The notes below the pieces were generated by a model. That model was given only the letters and a program-made list of their open reading frames with translations. It was not told the DNA's origin and did not search any database. Below, in pieces: positions 7,810-16,596 of a DNA stretch of 51,767 nt. The translations under genes were made by a program, and so were the position numbers. How positions within the stretch are numbered: the first letter of the stretch is position 1; each line of letters opens with the position of its first letter. Source of the DNA: DATFVJ01 sp963851085 (GTDB taxonomy: Bacteria; Actinomycetota; Actinomycetes; Streptosporangiales; Streptosporangiaceae); NCBI GenBank assembly GCA_963851085.1, contig CAWKNX010000025.1, positions 1-51,767 of the forward strand, written 5' to 3'.

Positions 7810-8915
7810 TCCTCGCTCACGGCGGAGGAGTCGAGTGACACGAGTACCGGGTCCGGGCGGATCGCCAGGGTCACGTGGCTTCCCGCCGGAAGCGCCGTGG
7901 CGTCGGCGGTGGTGAGCTGGGCCAGGATCGTGGCATCGCCCAGGTCGACGGTGACTCGGCTGCTCGCGCCGAGGAAGGTCGTGGCGATCACGGTGCCGGT
8001 CAGGGGACCCGACTGGCCGGCGGCGCTCGAGGCCAGGCTTACCGCCTCCGGCCGGACGAGGGCAATTACCTTGCTGTCGGATGTCGAGGGGTCGACAAGC
8101 GGGAGCGCGCAGCCGCGGACGGTGACTGTCCCCCCGTGGACCTCACCGTCCAGCCGGTTGGTGAGGCCGACGAACTCCGCCACGAACGAGGTTTCCGGGC
8201 GCATGTAGACGTCGGTGGGCGGCCCGAGTTGCTCGATGCGGCCCTCCCGCATGACGCCGACGCGGTCGGCGATGGCCAGTGCCTCTTCCTGGTCGTGCGT
8301 GACGAACAACGTGGTGATGCCCACCTCGAGCTGGATCCGGCGGATCTGGTCGCGAAGCTGGGCTCGGACCTTGGCGTCAAGTGCGGAGAGCGGCTCGTCG
8401 AGCAGGAGTACCTGCGGCTGGATGGCGAGCGCGCGGGCCAGGGCGACCCGTTGCTGCTGCCCGCCGGAGATCTGGTGGGCATAGCGGTCCGCTTGCTCGG
8501 ACAGGCCGACAAGTTCCAGCATCTCCAGGGCCCGCCGGTCCCTTTCCGCCTTGCTGACCCGGCGCAGGCGCAGCCCGAAAGCCACATTCTGCCGTACCGT
8601 CATGTGCGGGAAAAGAGAGTAGGCCTGGAAGACCATGCCCATGTCCCGCTTGCTCGCGGGCAGATGGGTGATGTCCTTGCCCGCCACCGTGATCCGCCCG
8701 CGGTCGGCGTCCTCCAGCCCGGCCAGCAGCCGCAGCGTGGTGGTCTTGCCGCAGCCCGAGGGGCCGAGCAGGGCGACAAGCTCACCGGGCGCCACGGTCA
8801 GGTCGAAACCGTCGAGGGCCACCACCGTGCCGTACTCGCGGCGCAATCCCTCGAGGCGCACCTCGACCCCGGCACGAGCCGGGGCGGAGTGGGCCTCAGT
8901 AACCGAGGAGGTCAC
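7806..8915 (-). CDS. ABC importer ATPase with TOBE domain
   Basis: Energises the importer encoded upstream. It has Walker A GPSGCGKTT (about 51-59), a Q-loop in VFQAYSLFPH, signature SGGQQQR (about 150), Walker B LLLDEPLSALD (about 170) and the switch histidine in VTHDQEEA. A C-terminal TOBE-like region follows, placing it with PotA/FbpC/UgpC-type importers for polyamines, iron or phosphorus compounds. I prefer GTG at 8915, which has an AAAGGTGG site and lies just after the permease stop; an ATG at 8960 would overlap the permease and add 15 residues. The length is about 369 residues. Confidence 0.92.
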   Translation of the reverse strand: MTSSVTEAHSAPARAGVEVRLEGLRREYGTVVALDGFDLTVAPGELVALLGPSGCGKTTTLRLLAGLEDADRGRITVAGKDITHLPASKRDMGMVFQAYSLFPHMTVRQNVAFGLRLRRVSKAERDRRALEMLELVGLSEQADRYAHQISGGQQQRVALARALAIQPQVLLLDEPLSALDAKVRAQLRDQIRRIQLEVGITTLFVTHDQEEALAIADRVGVMREGRIEQLGPPTDVYMRPETSFVAEFVGLTNRLDGEVHGGTVTVRGCALPLVDPSTSDSKVIALVRPEAVSLASSAAGQSGPLTGTVIATTFLGASSRVTVDLGDATILAQLTTADATALPAGSHVTLAIRPDPVLVSLDSSAVSEE

Positions 8916-8925
8916 ATCGCCACCT

Positions 8926-9795
8926 TTATCCGCGACCGCGACTGCGCGCGCGGCCGACATAAGAAAGGATCAGCAGGAGCACGAAGGTGAATATCAGCGC
9001 GGCTGCCGAGGTGGAGAATACGACCCCGGCGTTCAGCGTGGCCCGGCTGATGTCGTACAACGCCACCTGGAGATTTGTATACAGCAAGAGCAGCGCGATC
9101 GTGAACTCACCGAGCACAAGCGACGCGGTGAGCAGCGTCGCGTTCAGCAGCGCCTGCCACATGTTCGGCGCCACGATCCGCCACATCACCGTGAACCAGC
9201 TTGCGCCGAGGCTTCTCGCCGCCTCCGACAGCGTCTTGACGTCGATGGCGTCGAGACCGGCGGCAAGCGCACGATAGGCGTAGGGCAGCGCGAGGATCGC
9301 GTAGACCCAGAACAGCTGGAGGGCAGACAGGCCGAGGTGCTGCCTGATGGTCCGGTAGACCGGGGACAGGCCGACCACAAGCACGATCGCCGGGATGGTG
9401 AGGGGGAGCAGGCAGAGAAACTCGACCGTGCGGCTGATCCACTGAACGCGGAGCCTGACCCAGATCATCGTGGGGACCAGCAGCGCGATGACGACCACGC
9501 AGGTGATGACCGCGAGCTCCAGGCTTATCTCGATGGAGCCGAGCAGCGGGGGAGGCCCCTGGTAAGACACGATCTGCTGCCAAGCCTTGACGGACCAGCT
9601 ACCTGGCTTGGTTCCCTCGAACGAGAACCTGACCATCGCGAACAGCGGCAGGAAGAAGAAGAGCCCGAAGAGGACGAACGCCACCCGGCGGAACAGGTTC
9701 AGCCGCCTGCGTCGCCGTGCCCGCATGCCGCGGCGGGGCGCCGGCGCGGCCTCTGCCAGCGCGGACCCAACGGCCAGCGGCGTTACCTCAGCCAT
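8926..9795 (-). CDS. ABC importer permease, second subunit
   Basis: Inner-membrane subunit of 289 residues with about six hydrophobic segments after a very basic N-terminus (an Arg run near residues 24-31). The EAA loop that contacts the ATPase reads EAARSLGASWFTVMWRIVAP. Family: binding-protein-dependent permease of the PotC/phosphonate type. The ATG at 9795 overlaps the end of the first permease gene by 13 bases; reading further upstream would give an arginine-rich shadow peptide, so I rejected longer forms. Confidence 0.9.
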   Translation of the reverse strand: MAEVTPLAVGSALAEAAPAPRRGMRARRRRRLNLFRRVAFVLFGLFFFLPLFAMVRFSFEGTKPGSWSVKAWQQIVSYQGPPPLLGSIEISLELAVITCVVVIALLVPTMIWVRLRVQWISRTVEFLCLLPLTIPAIVLVVGLSPVYRTIRQHLGLSALQLFWVYAILALPYAYRALAAGLDAIDVKTLSEAARSLGASWFTVMWRIVAPNMWQALLNATLLTASLVLGEFTIALLLLYTNLQVALYDISRATLNAGVVFSTSAAALIFTFVLLLILSYVGRARSRGRG

Positions 9796-10649
9796 CGGCC
9801 GGTCCTTCGCTGCAGCAGGGCGTAGGCGGTCATGGTCACCGCGACGAGGACGATCATGCCGAGCGCGAGTACCTGGGCCTCGTTGGCCGACGACAGTCCG
9901 ACTTCGCTCGCCATCGCGATGCTGATCTGCTGTGGCACCACATACGAGATCTGGTTCTCCCACGCCTCGATCGTGGCGAAGGCCGACAGCGCGTTGGCGA
10001 AAAGCAGCAGCGTGCAGCCGAGGAACGCCGGAGCAAGCAACGGGCCCCCGACGTGCCGCCAGAACTGGAGCGTCGAGCCGCCGAGGTTCTCCGTGGCCTC
10101 GCGCCACTGCATCTTGAGCCCGTCAACCGCCGGCAGGAAGACCAGGACCATCAACGGGATCTGGAAATAGATATAGATCAGTGTGATGCCCTGCGGGAAG
10201 TCGTAGTACCAACTGGCGTGCAGAAGCAAACCGCTCGGCCCGATGGCAGCGTTGAAGGCGAACGCAAGCGTGACGCCGCCGAACTGGGCAAGCACACCTG
10301 AGCCCGCTAGGGCGACCCTGCGCACCACTCCGCTCGGATTCCCTGCCGCCACGGCGTACGCGAGGATGGCCCCGAGCACGGCACCCGCGATCGCGCTGAT
10401 CGCGCTCAGCTCAATCGAGTTGAGGAAGAAGCCGCGCACGGCGGAATTGCCCAGGAACTTCAGGTTGGACAGCTGCAGACCGTGGCCGACCGGCTTACTG
10501 ATGGCGCCCCAGATGACAACGCCGGTGGGCAGCAGCAGGAAGATTCCGACGTAGCAGAAGAACGGCAGTGTTCCTGCCCAGGCCATCCGCGGCCGGCGGC
10601 CGACCCGTGCGGGTCTGGCGCCGGCCGCGGTCGTCGCTGCGGCGGCCAT
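9783..10649 (-). CDS. ABC importer permease, first subunit
   Basis: 288-residue membrane protein with a first membrane segment near residue 28 (TLPFFCYVGIFLLLPTGVVI) and about five more. Its EAA-type loop reads EATENLGGSTLQFWRHVGGP. It pairs with the next permease to form the channel. It starts ten bases after the binding-protein stop, in the normal order for this importer class. Confidence 0.9.
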   Translation of the reverse strand: MAAAATTAAGARPARVGRRPRMAWAGTLPFFCYVGIFLLLPTGVVIWGAISKPVGHGLQLSNLKFLGNSAVRGFFLNSIELSAISAIAGAVLGAILAYAVAAGNPSGVVRRVALAGSGVLAQFGGVTLAFAFNAAIGPSGLLLHASWYYDFPQGITLIYIYFQIPLMVLVFLPAVDGLKMQWREATENLGGSTLQFWRHVGGPLLAPAFLGCTLLLFANALSAFATIEAWENQISYVVPQQISIAMASEVGLSSANEAQVLALGMIVLVAVTMTAYALLQRRTGRWLR

Positions 10650-10659
10650 TCGCCGTGCG

Positions 10660-11787
10660 CTACTTAACTGCCTGTGCCCAGTTCGCCGCGAGGTAGCTCG
10701 CCGCGTTGGTGGACTGAGTGCCGGTCATGAACTGCGGCGTGACCGTGACCGGCGGCAGCTTGGCCGCCGCTGCCGCGTCGATGCTCTTGTTGGAGGTCAT
10801 CGCGGTCATCTCCACCGGCCTGGCGCCACCGACCAGCCACAGGTTCTGCCCGCCCTGCGCGGTCTGCGAGTAGAGGAATTCCTCCCACAGCCGCGCGGCG
10901 GCCGGGTGCGGCGCCTGCTTGTTGATGGCCTGGGAGTAGTAGCCGCCGAGGACGGCATTCTGCGGGATGAACAGCTTCCAGCTCGGCACATCCGCGCCGT
11001 GGGTGGCGTTCAGGTAGTCCCAGTCGAATACCACCGGGGTCGTGCCCGCCTTCACCGTGGCCGTGGTGGCCTGGACCGGTGAGAAGTTTCCTGCCTGCTT
11101 GAGCTGGTGGAAGAAGTTCACGCCCTTGGAAATGTTGTCAAGCGTCCCGCCGACGGCCAGGTTCGCCATCATGACCCCGTTGAGCGCGGCGTTGGCCTGG
11201 GTCGGGTTGCCGTTGAGCGCGACCGCGTTCTTGAACTTCGAGCCGAGCAACTGGTTGATCGAGGTGATCGTCCCGAACTTGGCCGAGTCGTACCCGATCG
11301 CCATGTAGCCGCCGTAGTCCTGGTACCACAGCCCGGTCGGCTCCTTCTGGCTGGCCGGGATGTCGCTCCAGGTGCTCACCTGGTAAGGCGCGAACAGGCT
11401 CGTGTTGGCCAGGGCGACCGCCATGCCGATGTCGAGGACGTCGGGGGCGGCGGCGGTGCCGCTCTCCTGCTTGACCGCGTTGACCTCGTCCTGGCTGCTG
11501 CCGTTCGGGTTGGCCGAGTTGACCTTGATGCCGTACTTGGCCTTGAACGCGTTGATGATCGCGCCGTAGTTGGCCCACGTTGGCGGCAGGGCAATGACGT
11601 TGAGCGTGCCCTCCTTCTTGGCTGCGGCCACGAGTGCGGTCATCCCGCCCCCGGACGAGGCCGAGGTGACGGTGGACCAGTTGGTTCCGCCGCTCGAACT
11701 GGACCCGGAACCCGACGAGCAGCCGGCCGCCACCAGCATCAGGGCTGCGGCCACTCCCGCCAAGACAAATCGATGTGGCGATCTCAC
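10660..11787 (-). CDS. Extracellular solute-binding lipoprotein of the importer
   Basis: Captures the substrate outside the cell and hands it to the permeases. The 375-residue protein begins with a basic stretch, a hydrophobic core and the lipobox LVAAGC (lipidated Cys23), then a Ser/Gly-rich linker and a family 1 solute-binding domain. GTG at 11787 is preceded by AGGAGG with six-base spacing, which settles the start; an upstream start at 11823 would put 12 extra residues before the signal. The ligand is not evident. The phosphoesterase at the end of the operon suggests a phosphorus-containing compound; iron, thiamine or polyamine remain possible. Confidence 0.9.
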   Translation of the reverse strand: MRSPHRFVLAGVAAALMLVAAGCSSGSGSSSSGGTNWSTVTSASSGGGMTALVAAAKKEGTLNVIALPPTWANYGAIINAFKAKYGIKVNSANPNGSSQDEVNAVKQESGTAAAPDVLDIGMAVALANTSLFAPYQVSTWSDIPASQKEPTGLWYQDYGGYMAIGYDSAKFGTITSINQLLGSKFKNAVALNGNPTQANAALNGVMMANLAVGGTLDNISKGVNFFHQLKQAGNFSPVQATTATVKAGTTPVVFDWDYLNATHGADVPSWKLFIPQNAVLGGYYSQAINKQAPHPAAARLWEEFLYSQTAQGGQNLWLVGGARPVEMTAMTSNKSIDAAAAAKLPPVTVTPQFMTGTQSTNAASYLAANWAQAVK

Positions 11788-12148
11788 GCGGAACCTCCTG
11801 TACCCCCCAAAGGCATCGGACAAATGCCTTTAAACGTTGAGCCGTCGGTATGCTGACGCAGCCCGCGCACGGGTGTCAAGGAGCGTTACCGAGTTGACGC
11901 ATCGGCTGCCCCAAACCCCGGTTTAAGCTCGGTGAACGGCTTGTGGCCAGCGGATTTCCGCGGCATGAAGGAAGCCGCGATCGATCAATTCGACTGGCAG
12001 GCTTGGGGCGGCACAGCGCAGCCGTTCAGGATCAATTTTGTCCTCGATGTCAGCCGCGGCCGCACCGGCGGCGGCTGGCCCCATGCCGCCGGCCGGGACC
12101 GCGTAAAGGACTCGACGTGCCCGAGCAGGTCGGCGAGAATCGTCGATC
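11788..12148. promoter_or_regulatory. Divergent intergenic region between the importer operon and hen1
   Basis: About 360 bases with no convincing gene; short open frames here have no ribosome site and no recognisable product. It must contain the promoters of two divergent units, the five-gene importer operon (minus) and hen1-pnkp (plus). I see no clear operator. Confidence 0.45.
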
Positions 12149-13564
12149 GTGCTCCTGACCGTCACCATGACGCGCGAACCCGCCACGGACCTGGGCTTCC
12201 TCCTCCACAAGCACCCGGGCCGCGTGCAATCGCTGCAGGTGTCGGTCGGCACGGCGCATGTCTTCTACCCGGAGGCTGCCGAGACCCGCTGCACGGCGGC
12301 GCTGCTGCTCGAGGTTGACCCGGTCGGTCTCGTCCGCAGGCGGGGCGGCCCGGCCGGTGAGGCGTTCGCGCTCGGGCAGTACGTCAACGACCGCCCGTAC
12401 GCCGCTTCGAGCATGCTCGCGATGGCGCTCAAGGAGGTGTTCCGCACCGCGCTCACCGGCCGCTGCGACGCACGCCCCGAACTGGCGGCATCGCCGCTCC
12501 CGCTCCAGATCCATGTCCCCACACTTCCGTGCCGCGGCGGCGCGGACCTTGCGCGGCGCTTCTTCGAGCCGCTCGGCTGGACGGCCGAGACGGTCACCAG
12601 GCCGCTCGATCCTGTCTTCCCCGCGTGGGGGGAATCCCGCTATGTCGACCTGCGCCTGGCCGGCGACGTCCGGCTGGCCGACGCGCTGAACCACCTGTAC
12701 GTCCTGCTCCCCGTACTCGACGACGCGAAGCACTACTGGGTGAGCACCGACGAGATCGACAAGCTGGTCCGCGCTGGTGCGGGCTGGCTGGCGACACACC
12801 GGGACCGGGATCTGATCACCAGCCGGTATCTCGCGCATCGCCGCGAGCTGACCGCGGCGGCGCTCGCCCGGCTGGCAGAGGTCGAGGACACCGAGCCCGG
12901 GCAGATCGACAACGCCGTCGATGGCGATGCCGTCTGCGACCCGCCCGATCAGGCCGTTCCGCTTGCTGACCAGCGCCGCGGGGCCGTGCTGGCCGTCCTC
13001 CGTGCCTGTGGTGCCCGGCGGGTGGGAGACTTCGGCTGCGGCGAGGGCATGCTCGTGCGGGACCTGCTTGCCGATCGCTCGATCGAGCATGTCGTCGCGG
13101 TGGACGTCTCCGCCCGGGCACTTCAGATCGCCGCTCGCACGCTCCGCCTTGACCGGATGAGCGAGCGGCAGCGCGAGCGCGTCGAGCTCTTTCAATCCGC
13201 ACTGACCTACCGCGACCAGCGGCTCGCAGGCCTGGACGCAGCGGCTCTGGTGGAGGTGATCGAGCACGTCGACCCGCCGCGCCTTGGCGCGCTCGAGCGC
13301 AGCGTGTTCGGGTACGCCGCGCCCGCCACCGTCGTGGTCACGACGCCGAACGCCGAATACAACGTCCGGTTCGCAGCGCTGAAGCCCGGGGCGAAGCGGC
13401 ACCGCGACCATCGCTTCGAGTGGACACGCGCGCAGTTCCAGTCCTGGGCGGCCGCGGTCGCCGGCCAGTACGGATACCAGGTGCGGTTCCTGCCGGTCGG
13501 CACCGACGACCCGGCGGTGGGTCCGCCGACGCAGCTGGCCGTGTTCGGTAAGGCCGCGGCATGA
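12149..13564 (+). CDS. hen1: Hen1 3'-terminal RNA ribose 2'-O-methyltransferase
   Basis: Methylates the 2'-OH at the 3' end of a broken RNA before ligation, so that a repaired tRNA resists a second cut. The 471 residues have the bacterial two-part layout: an N-terminal domain (about 1-240, start MLLTVTMT, with LGFLLHKHP) that activates the Pnkp ligase, and a C-terminal SAM-dependent methyltransferase. SAM loop: VGDFGCGEGMLVRDLL. Metal site: Glu369, Glu372, His373 in EVIEHVDPP, plus His418/His421 in HRDHRFEW, matching the known Glu-Glu-His-His ligands. The GTG start gives the conserved N-terminus. Its stop overlaps the pnkp start (ATGA), so the two are co-translated. Confidence 0.94.
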   Translation: MLLTVTMTREPATDLGFLLHKHPGRVQSLQVSVGTAHVFYPEAAETRCTAALLLEVDPVGLVRRRGGPAGEAFALGQYVNDRPYAASSMLAMALKEVFRTALTGRCDARPELAASPLPLQIHVPTLPCRGGADLARRFFEPLGWTAETVTRPLDPVFPAWGESRYVDLRLAGDVRLADALNHLYVLLPVLDDAKHYWVSTDEIDKLVRAGAGWLATHRDRDLITSRYLAHRRELTAAALARLAEVEDTEPGQIDNAVDGDAVCDPPDQAVPLADQRRGAVLAVLRACGARRVGDFGCGEGMLVRDLLADRSIEHVVAVDVSARALQIAARTLRLDRMSERQRERVELFQSALTYRDQRLAGLDAAALVEVIEHVDPPRLGALERSVFGYAAPATVVVTTPNAEYNVRFAALKPGAKRHRDHRFEWTRAQFQSWAAAVAGQYGYQVRFLPVGTDDPAVGPPTQLAVFGKAAA

Positions 13565-16155
13565 GCGCCCCCGCCAGCCACCTGGCAGTCCCGGAGCTGA
13601 GCCTTGTCGTGCTCATCGGTGCGACCGGGTCAGGCAAGTCGACGTTCGCCCGCGCCCACTTCAAGCCGACCGAGGTCATCTCCTCGGACTTGTGCCGTGG
13701 CCTCGTCGCCGACGACGAGAACGACCAGTCCGCGACTCCCGCGGCGTTCGACCTGCTGCACTACATCGCCGGCCAGCGCCTTGCCGCTGGGCGGCTGACT
13801 GTGGTGGACGCGACCAACGTGCAGGCGGACGCGCGCAGGAGCCTGGTGGCGCTCGCCCGCGAGCATGACGTCCTGCCCGTCGCGATCGTGCTCGATCTGC
13901 CCGAACGCGTCTGTGCCGCGCGCAACGCGACGCGATCCGGCCGTGACTTCGGGGCGCACGTGCTCCGCAGGCAGCGTGACCAGCTGCGCCGCGGCATGAA
14001 GGGCCTCCAGCGTGAAGGCTTCCGCACCGTCCACGTGCTCAGGAGCGAGGCCGAGATCGCCGCGGCGGCCGTCACGCGAACCCGGCTGTTCAACGACCTG
14101 CGGCACGTGGCCGGACCGTTCGACGTGATCGGCGACATCCATGGCTGCCGGGCCGAGCTCGAAGCGCTGCTCGGCGAGCTCGGCTACACGATCGAGCGCG
14201 ACGGCGCCAGCCGTGCGATCGGCGCGCGCCATCCCGGCCGGCGTGCGGTCTTCGTCGGTGATCTGGTCGACCGCGGGCCTGACACGCCCGGTGTGCTCCG
14301 CCTCGTGATGGCGATGGTGGCCGCCGGCGACGCGCTCTGCGTGCCAGGAAACCACGAGAACAAGCTGCTCCGCGCGCTCCGCGGCCGTAACGTCACGCTG
14401 ACGCACGGCCTCGCCGAGTCGCTTGCGCAGCTCGACGCCGCGGCTGACCCGGCTTTCCGCGCCGACGTCGAGCGGTTCCTCGACGGGCTGATCAGTCACT
14501 ACGTCCTCGACGGCGGGCGGCTTGTGGTGGCACATGCCGGGCTGACCGAGCGCTACCACGGCCGCGCGTCCGGCCGGGTACGTGAGTTCTGCCTCTACGG
14601 GCAGACCACCGGCGAGACCGACGAGTACGGGCTGCCGGTCCGCTACCCGTGGGCGCAGGAGTACCGCGGCAAGGCGATGGTGCTGTACGGCCATACGCCC
14701 GTCCCGGCACCAGAATGGGTCAACAACACGCTCTGCCTGGACACGGGCTGCGTCTTCGGCGGGCGGCTCACGGCCCTGCGTTACCCCGAGCGGGAGATCG
14801 TCTCGGTTCCCGCGGCACGGGTCTACTACGCGCCGGCCAGGCCGTTCCCCGCGGGCGGTGACGCGGCGGCGGCGTCGCCACCGCGCCGTGACCCTGAGGT
14901 GCTCGACATCGGTGACGTCATCGGCAGCCGCGTACTCGAAACCGCCTACCAGCAGCGCATCGGGGTGCGGGAGGAGAACGCCGCGGCGGCGATCGAGGTG
15001 ATGAGCCGCTTCGCGATCGACCCGCGGTGGCTGCTGTATCTGCCGCCGACGATGAGCCCGGTCGCCACGTCGGCGCACGCCGACCTGCTCGAACACCCCG
15101 AACAGGCCTTCGACGCCTATCGCAGCGCAGGCGTGGACGCCGTGGTGTGCGAGGAGAAGCACATGGGGTCGCGCGCCGTGATGCTGGTGTGCTCCTCCCT
15201 CGATGCGGCACGGAACCGGTTCGGCGCGCCCGCAGCGGGGCTCGGCGCGCCCGCAGACGTGCTCGGCGCGGTGTGGACGCGGACCGGCCGCCCGTGTTTC
15301 GAACCCGGGCTGACCGCGAAGCTGGTCGGCCGGATGCGCGATGCCGCTGAACGCGCCGGGCTGTTCGGCGAGCTCGGCACCTCCTGGCTGCTGCTTGACG
15401 CCGAACTTCTCCCGTGGAGCGTGAAGGCCGGGCAACTGCTGCGTGACCAGTATGCGGCGGTCGGTGCGGCCGCGCGTTCGTCGCTGGCCGCCGCTGCCGG
15501 TGTGCTCGAGCAGGCCGCATCGGCGGGACTCGATGTGGCTGGCCTGCTCGACCGGACGAGGACCCGGGCGGGCAACGCGGAGGCCTTCACCGCCGCGTAC
15601 CGCCGGTACTGCTGGGCCACGGACGGGCTGGCGGGCGTGCGGGTCGCACCGTTCCAGATTCTCGCGTCCGAAGGGACCGCGTTCCACCAGCGGCCGCACG
15701 CCTGGCACCTGTCCGTCGCCGACCGACTGGTCGCGGCGGACCCGGATCTCATCGCGGCGACGCGCCGGCTCGATGTGGATACGACGGACCTGTCGTCGGT
15801 CGCCGTCGCGACGCAATGGTGGGAGCAACTGACCTCAGACGGCGGCGAGGGCATGGTCGTCAAGCCTGCCGCGAACCTTGTGCGTGGGCGCAAGGGCCTC
15901 GTGCAGCCCGGGCTCAAGGTCCGCGGGCGCGAATACCTGCGCATCATCTACGGCCCCGACTACACCGAGCCCGCGAACCTCGACAGGCTGCGTGAGCGCA
16001 GGCTGGGCCACAAGCGGTCGCTGGCGCTGCGTGAATACGCCCTCGGGCTCGAAGCGCTCGACCGCGTCGCGCGCGGCGAGCCGCTGTGGCGTGTCCATGA
16101 GTGCGTGTTCGCCGTGCTCGCGCTCGAATCGGAACCAGTGGATCCCCGCCTGTGA
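13561..16155 (+). CDS. pnkp: Pnkp polynucleotide kinase-phosphatase-ligase
   Basis: Trifunctional RNA end-healing and sealing enzyme of 864 residues. The kinase domain (about 1-170) has P-loop GATGSGKST with Lys26 and phosphorylates 5'-OH ends. The calcineurin-like phosphatase (about 185-420) has GDIHGC (191-196), GDLVDRGPD and GNHENK and removes 2',3'-cyclic phosphate. The ligase adenylyltransferase domain (about 470-864) has the nucleotidyl lysine Lys533 in EEKHMGSR and a later GEGMVVKP motif. Bacterial Pnkp ligase needs Hen1 for activity, and hen1 is directly upstream with a four-base overlap. All catalytic landmarks are intact. No ribotoxin gene is seen nearby, so the source of the RNA damage is unknown. 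Confidence 0.95.
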   Translation: MSAPASHLAVPELSLVVLIGATGSGKSTFARAHFKPTEVISSDLCRGLVADDENDQSATPAAFDLLHYIAGQRLAAGRLTVVDATNVQADARRSLVALAREHDVLPVAIVLDLPERVCAARNATRSGRDFGAHVLRRQRDQLRRGMKGLQREGFRTVHVLRSEAEIAAAAVTRTRLFNDLRHVAGPFDVIGDIHGCRAELEALLGELGYTIERDGASRAIGARHPGRRAVFVGDLVDRGPDTPGVLRLVMAMVAAGDALCVPGNHENKLLRALRGRNVTLTHGLAESLAQLDAAADPAFRADVERFLDGLISHYVLDGGRLVVAHAGLTERYHGRASGRVREFCLYGQTTGETDEYGLPVRYPWAQEYRGKAMVLYGHTPVPAPEWVNNTLCLDTGCVFGGRLTALRYPEREIVSVPAARVYYAPARPFPAGGDAAAASPPRRDPEVLDIGDVIGSRVLETAYQQRIGVREENAAAAIEVMSRFAIDPRWLLYLPPTMSPVATSAHADLLEHPEQAFDAYRSAGVDAVVCEEKHMGSRAVMLVCSSLDAARNRFGAPAAGLGAPADVLGAVWTRTGRPCFEPGLTAKLVGRMRDAAERAGLFGELGTSWLLLDAELLPWSVKAGQLLRDQYAAVGAAARSSLAAAAGVLEQAASAGLDVAGLLDRTRTRAGNAEAFTAAYRRYCWATDGLAGVRVAPFQILASEGTAFHQRPHAWHLSVADRLVAADPDLIAATRRLDVDTTDLSSVAVATQWWEQLTSDGGEGMVVKPAANLVRGRKGLVQPGLKVRGREYLRIIYGPDYTEPANLDRLRERRLGHKRSLALREYALGLEALDRVARGEPLWRVHECVFAVLALESEPVDPRL

Positions 16156-16199
16156 AGCGGCGCCGGGGGAGCCGGGAGATGTGGCTCGCCGACGGCCGA

Positions 16200-16462
16200 C
16201 CGGGCCCGGCGGCTAGCGTCCGCCAGCCGGTGAACTCTGCGCCAAACCGGTCGGCCACCGCGGGTACGTCCACCGGCGCCGGGGTCAGCGCTTCCGCGAT
16301 GCGGTCGAGTGCGGCCAGGCCAGGGCTGAACCCGCCCGGCTGCGTCCACGCCCCGGCCACCCTGGCCCCGCACACGTCCTCTATCGCCGCGCGCACCGAC
16401 CTGGGAACGTCCTCCCAGGCGACGCGGGCGCCCTCAGCAGCCGGACCGGTCACGCCGCCCAC
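16200..16462 (-). pseudogene. Internally deleted phosphotransferase (APH-like) remnant
   Basis: Two pieces of an aminoglycoside-phosphotransferase-like protein are joined in frame: an N-terminal piece (EDVPRSVRAAIEDVCGAR, then TQPGGFSPG) and a mid-protein piece (LDRIAEALTPAPVDVPAVAD, then FTGWRTLA). The ATP-binding lysine region and the catalytic HGD loop are missing, and the frame then runs into antisense of pnkp. The join is near 16315. The family match is by pattern memory and moderate; that the frame lacks kinase motifs is plain. Confidence 0.45.
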
Positions 16463-16596
16463 CGTGGCGGCTCAACCACCTCCGGGTCAATCAGTTGCGA
16501 AACGACATTCGCGATCGGTGAACCCGGCATGGGCCACTGGGACGGCACGGCGTGGAGCAACGTTCCGGTGCCGAGCCCGAACCCATCCGACACAGG

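Noticed and set aside
6328..8208. 626-codon plus-strand frame across the phosphoesterase and ATPase genes
   Set aside because: Antisense to two genes with intact motifs; composition typical of antisense in high-GC DNA.
13630..15828. 732-codon frame antisense to pnkp
   Set aside because: No recognisable domain; the sense strand carries all Pnkp catalytic motifs.
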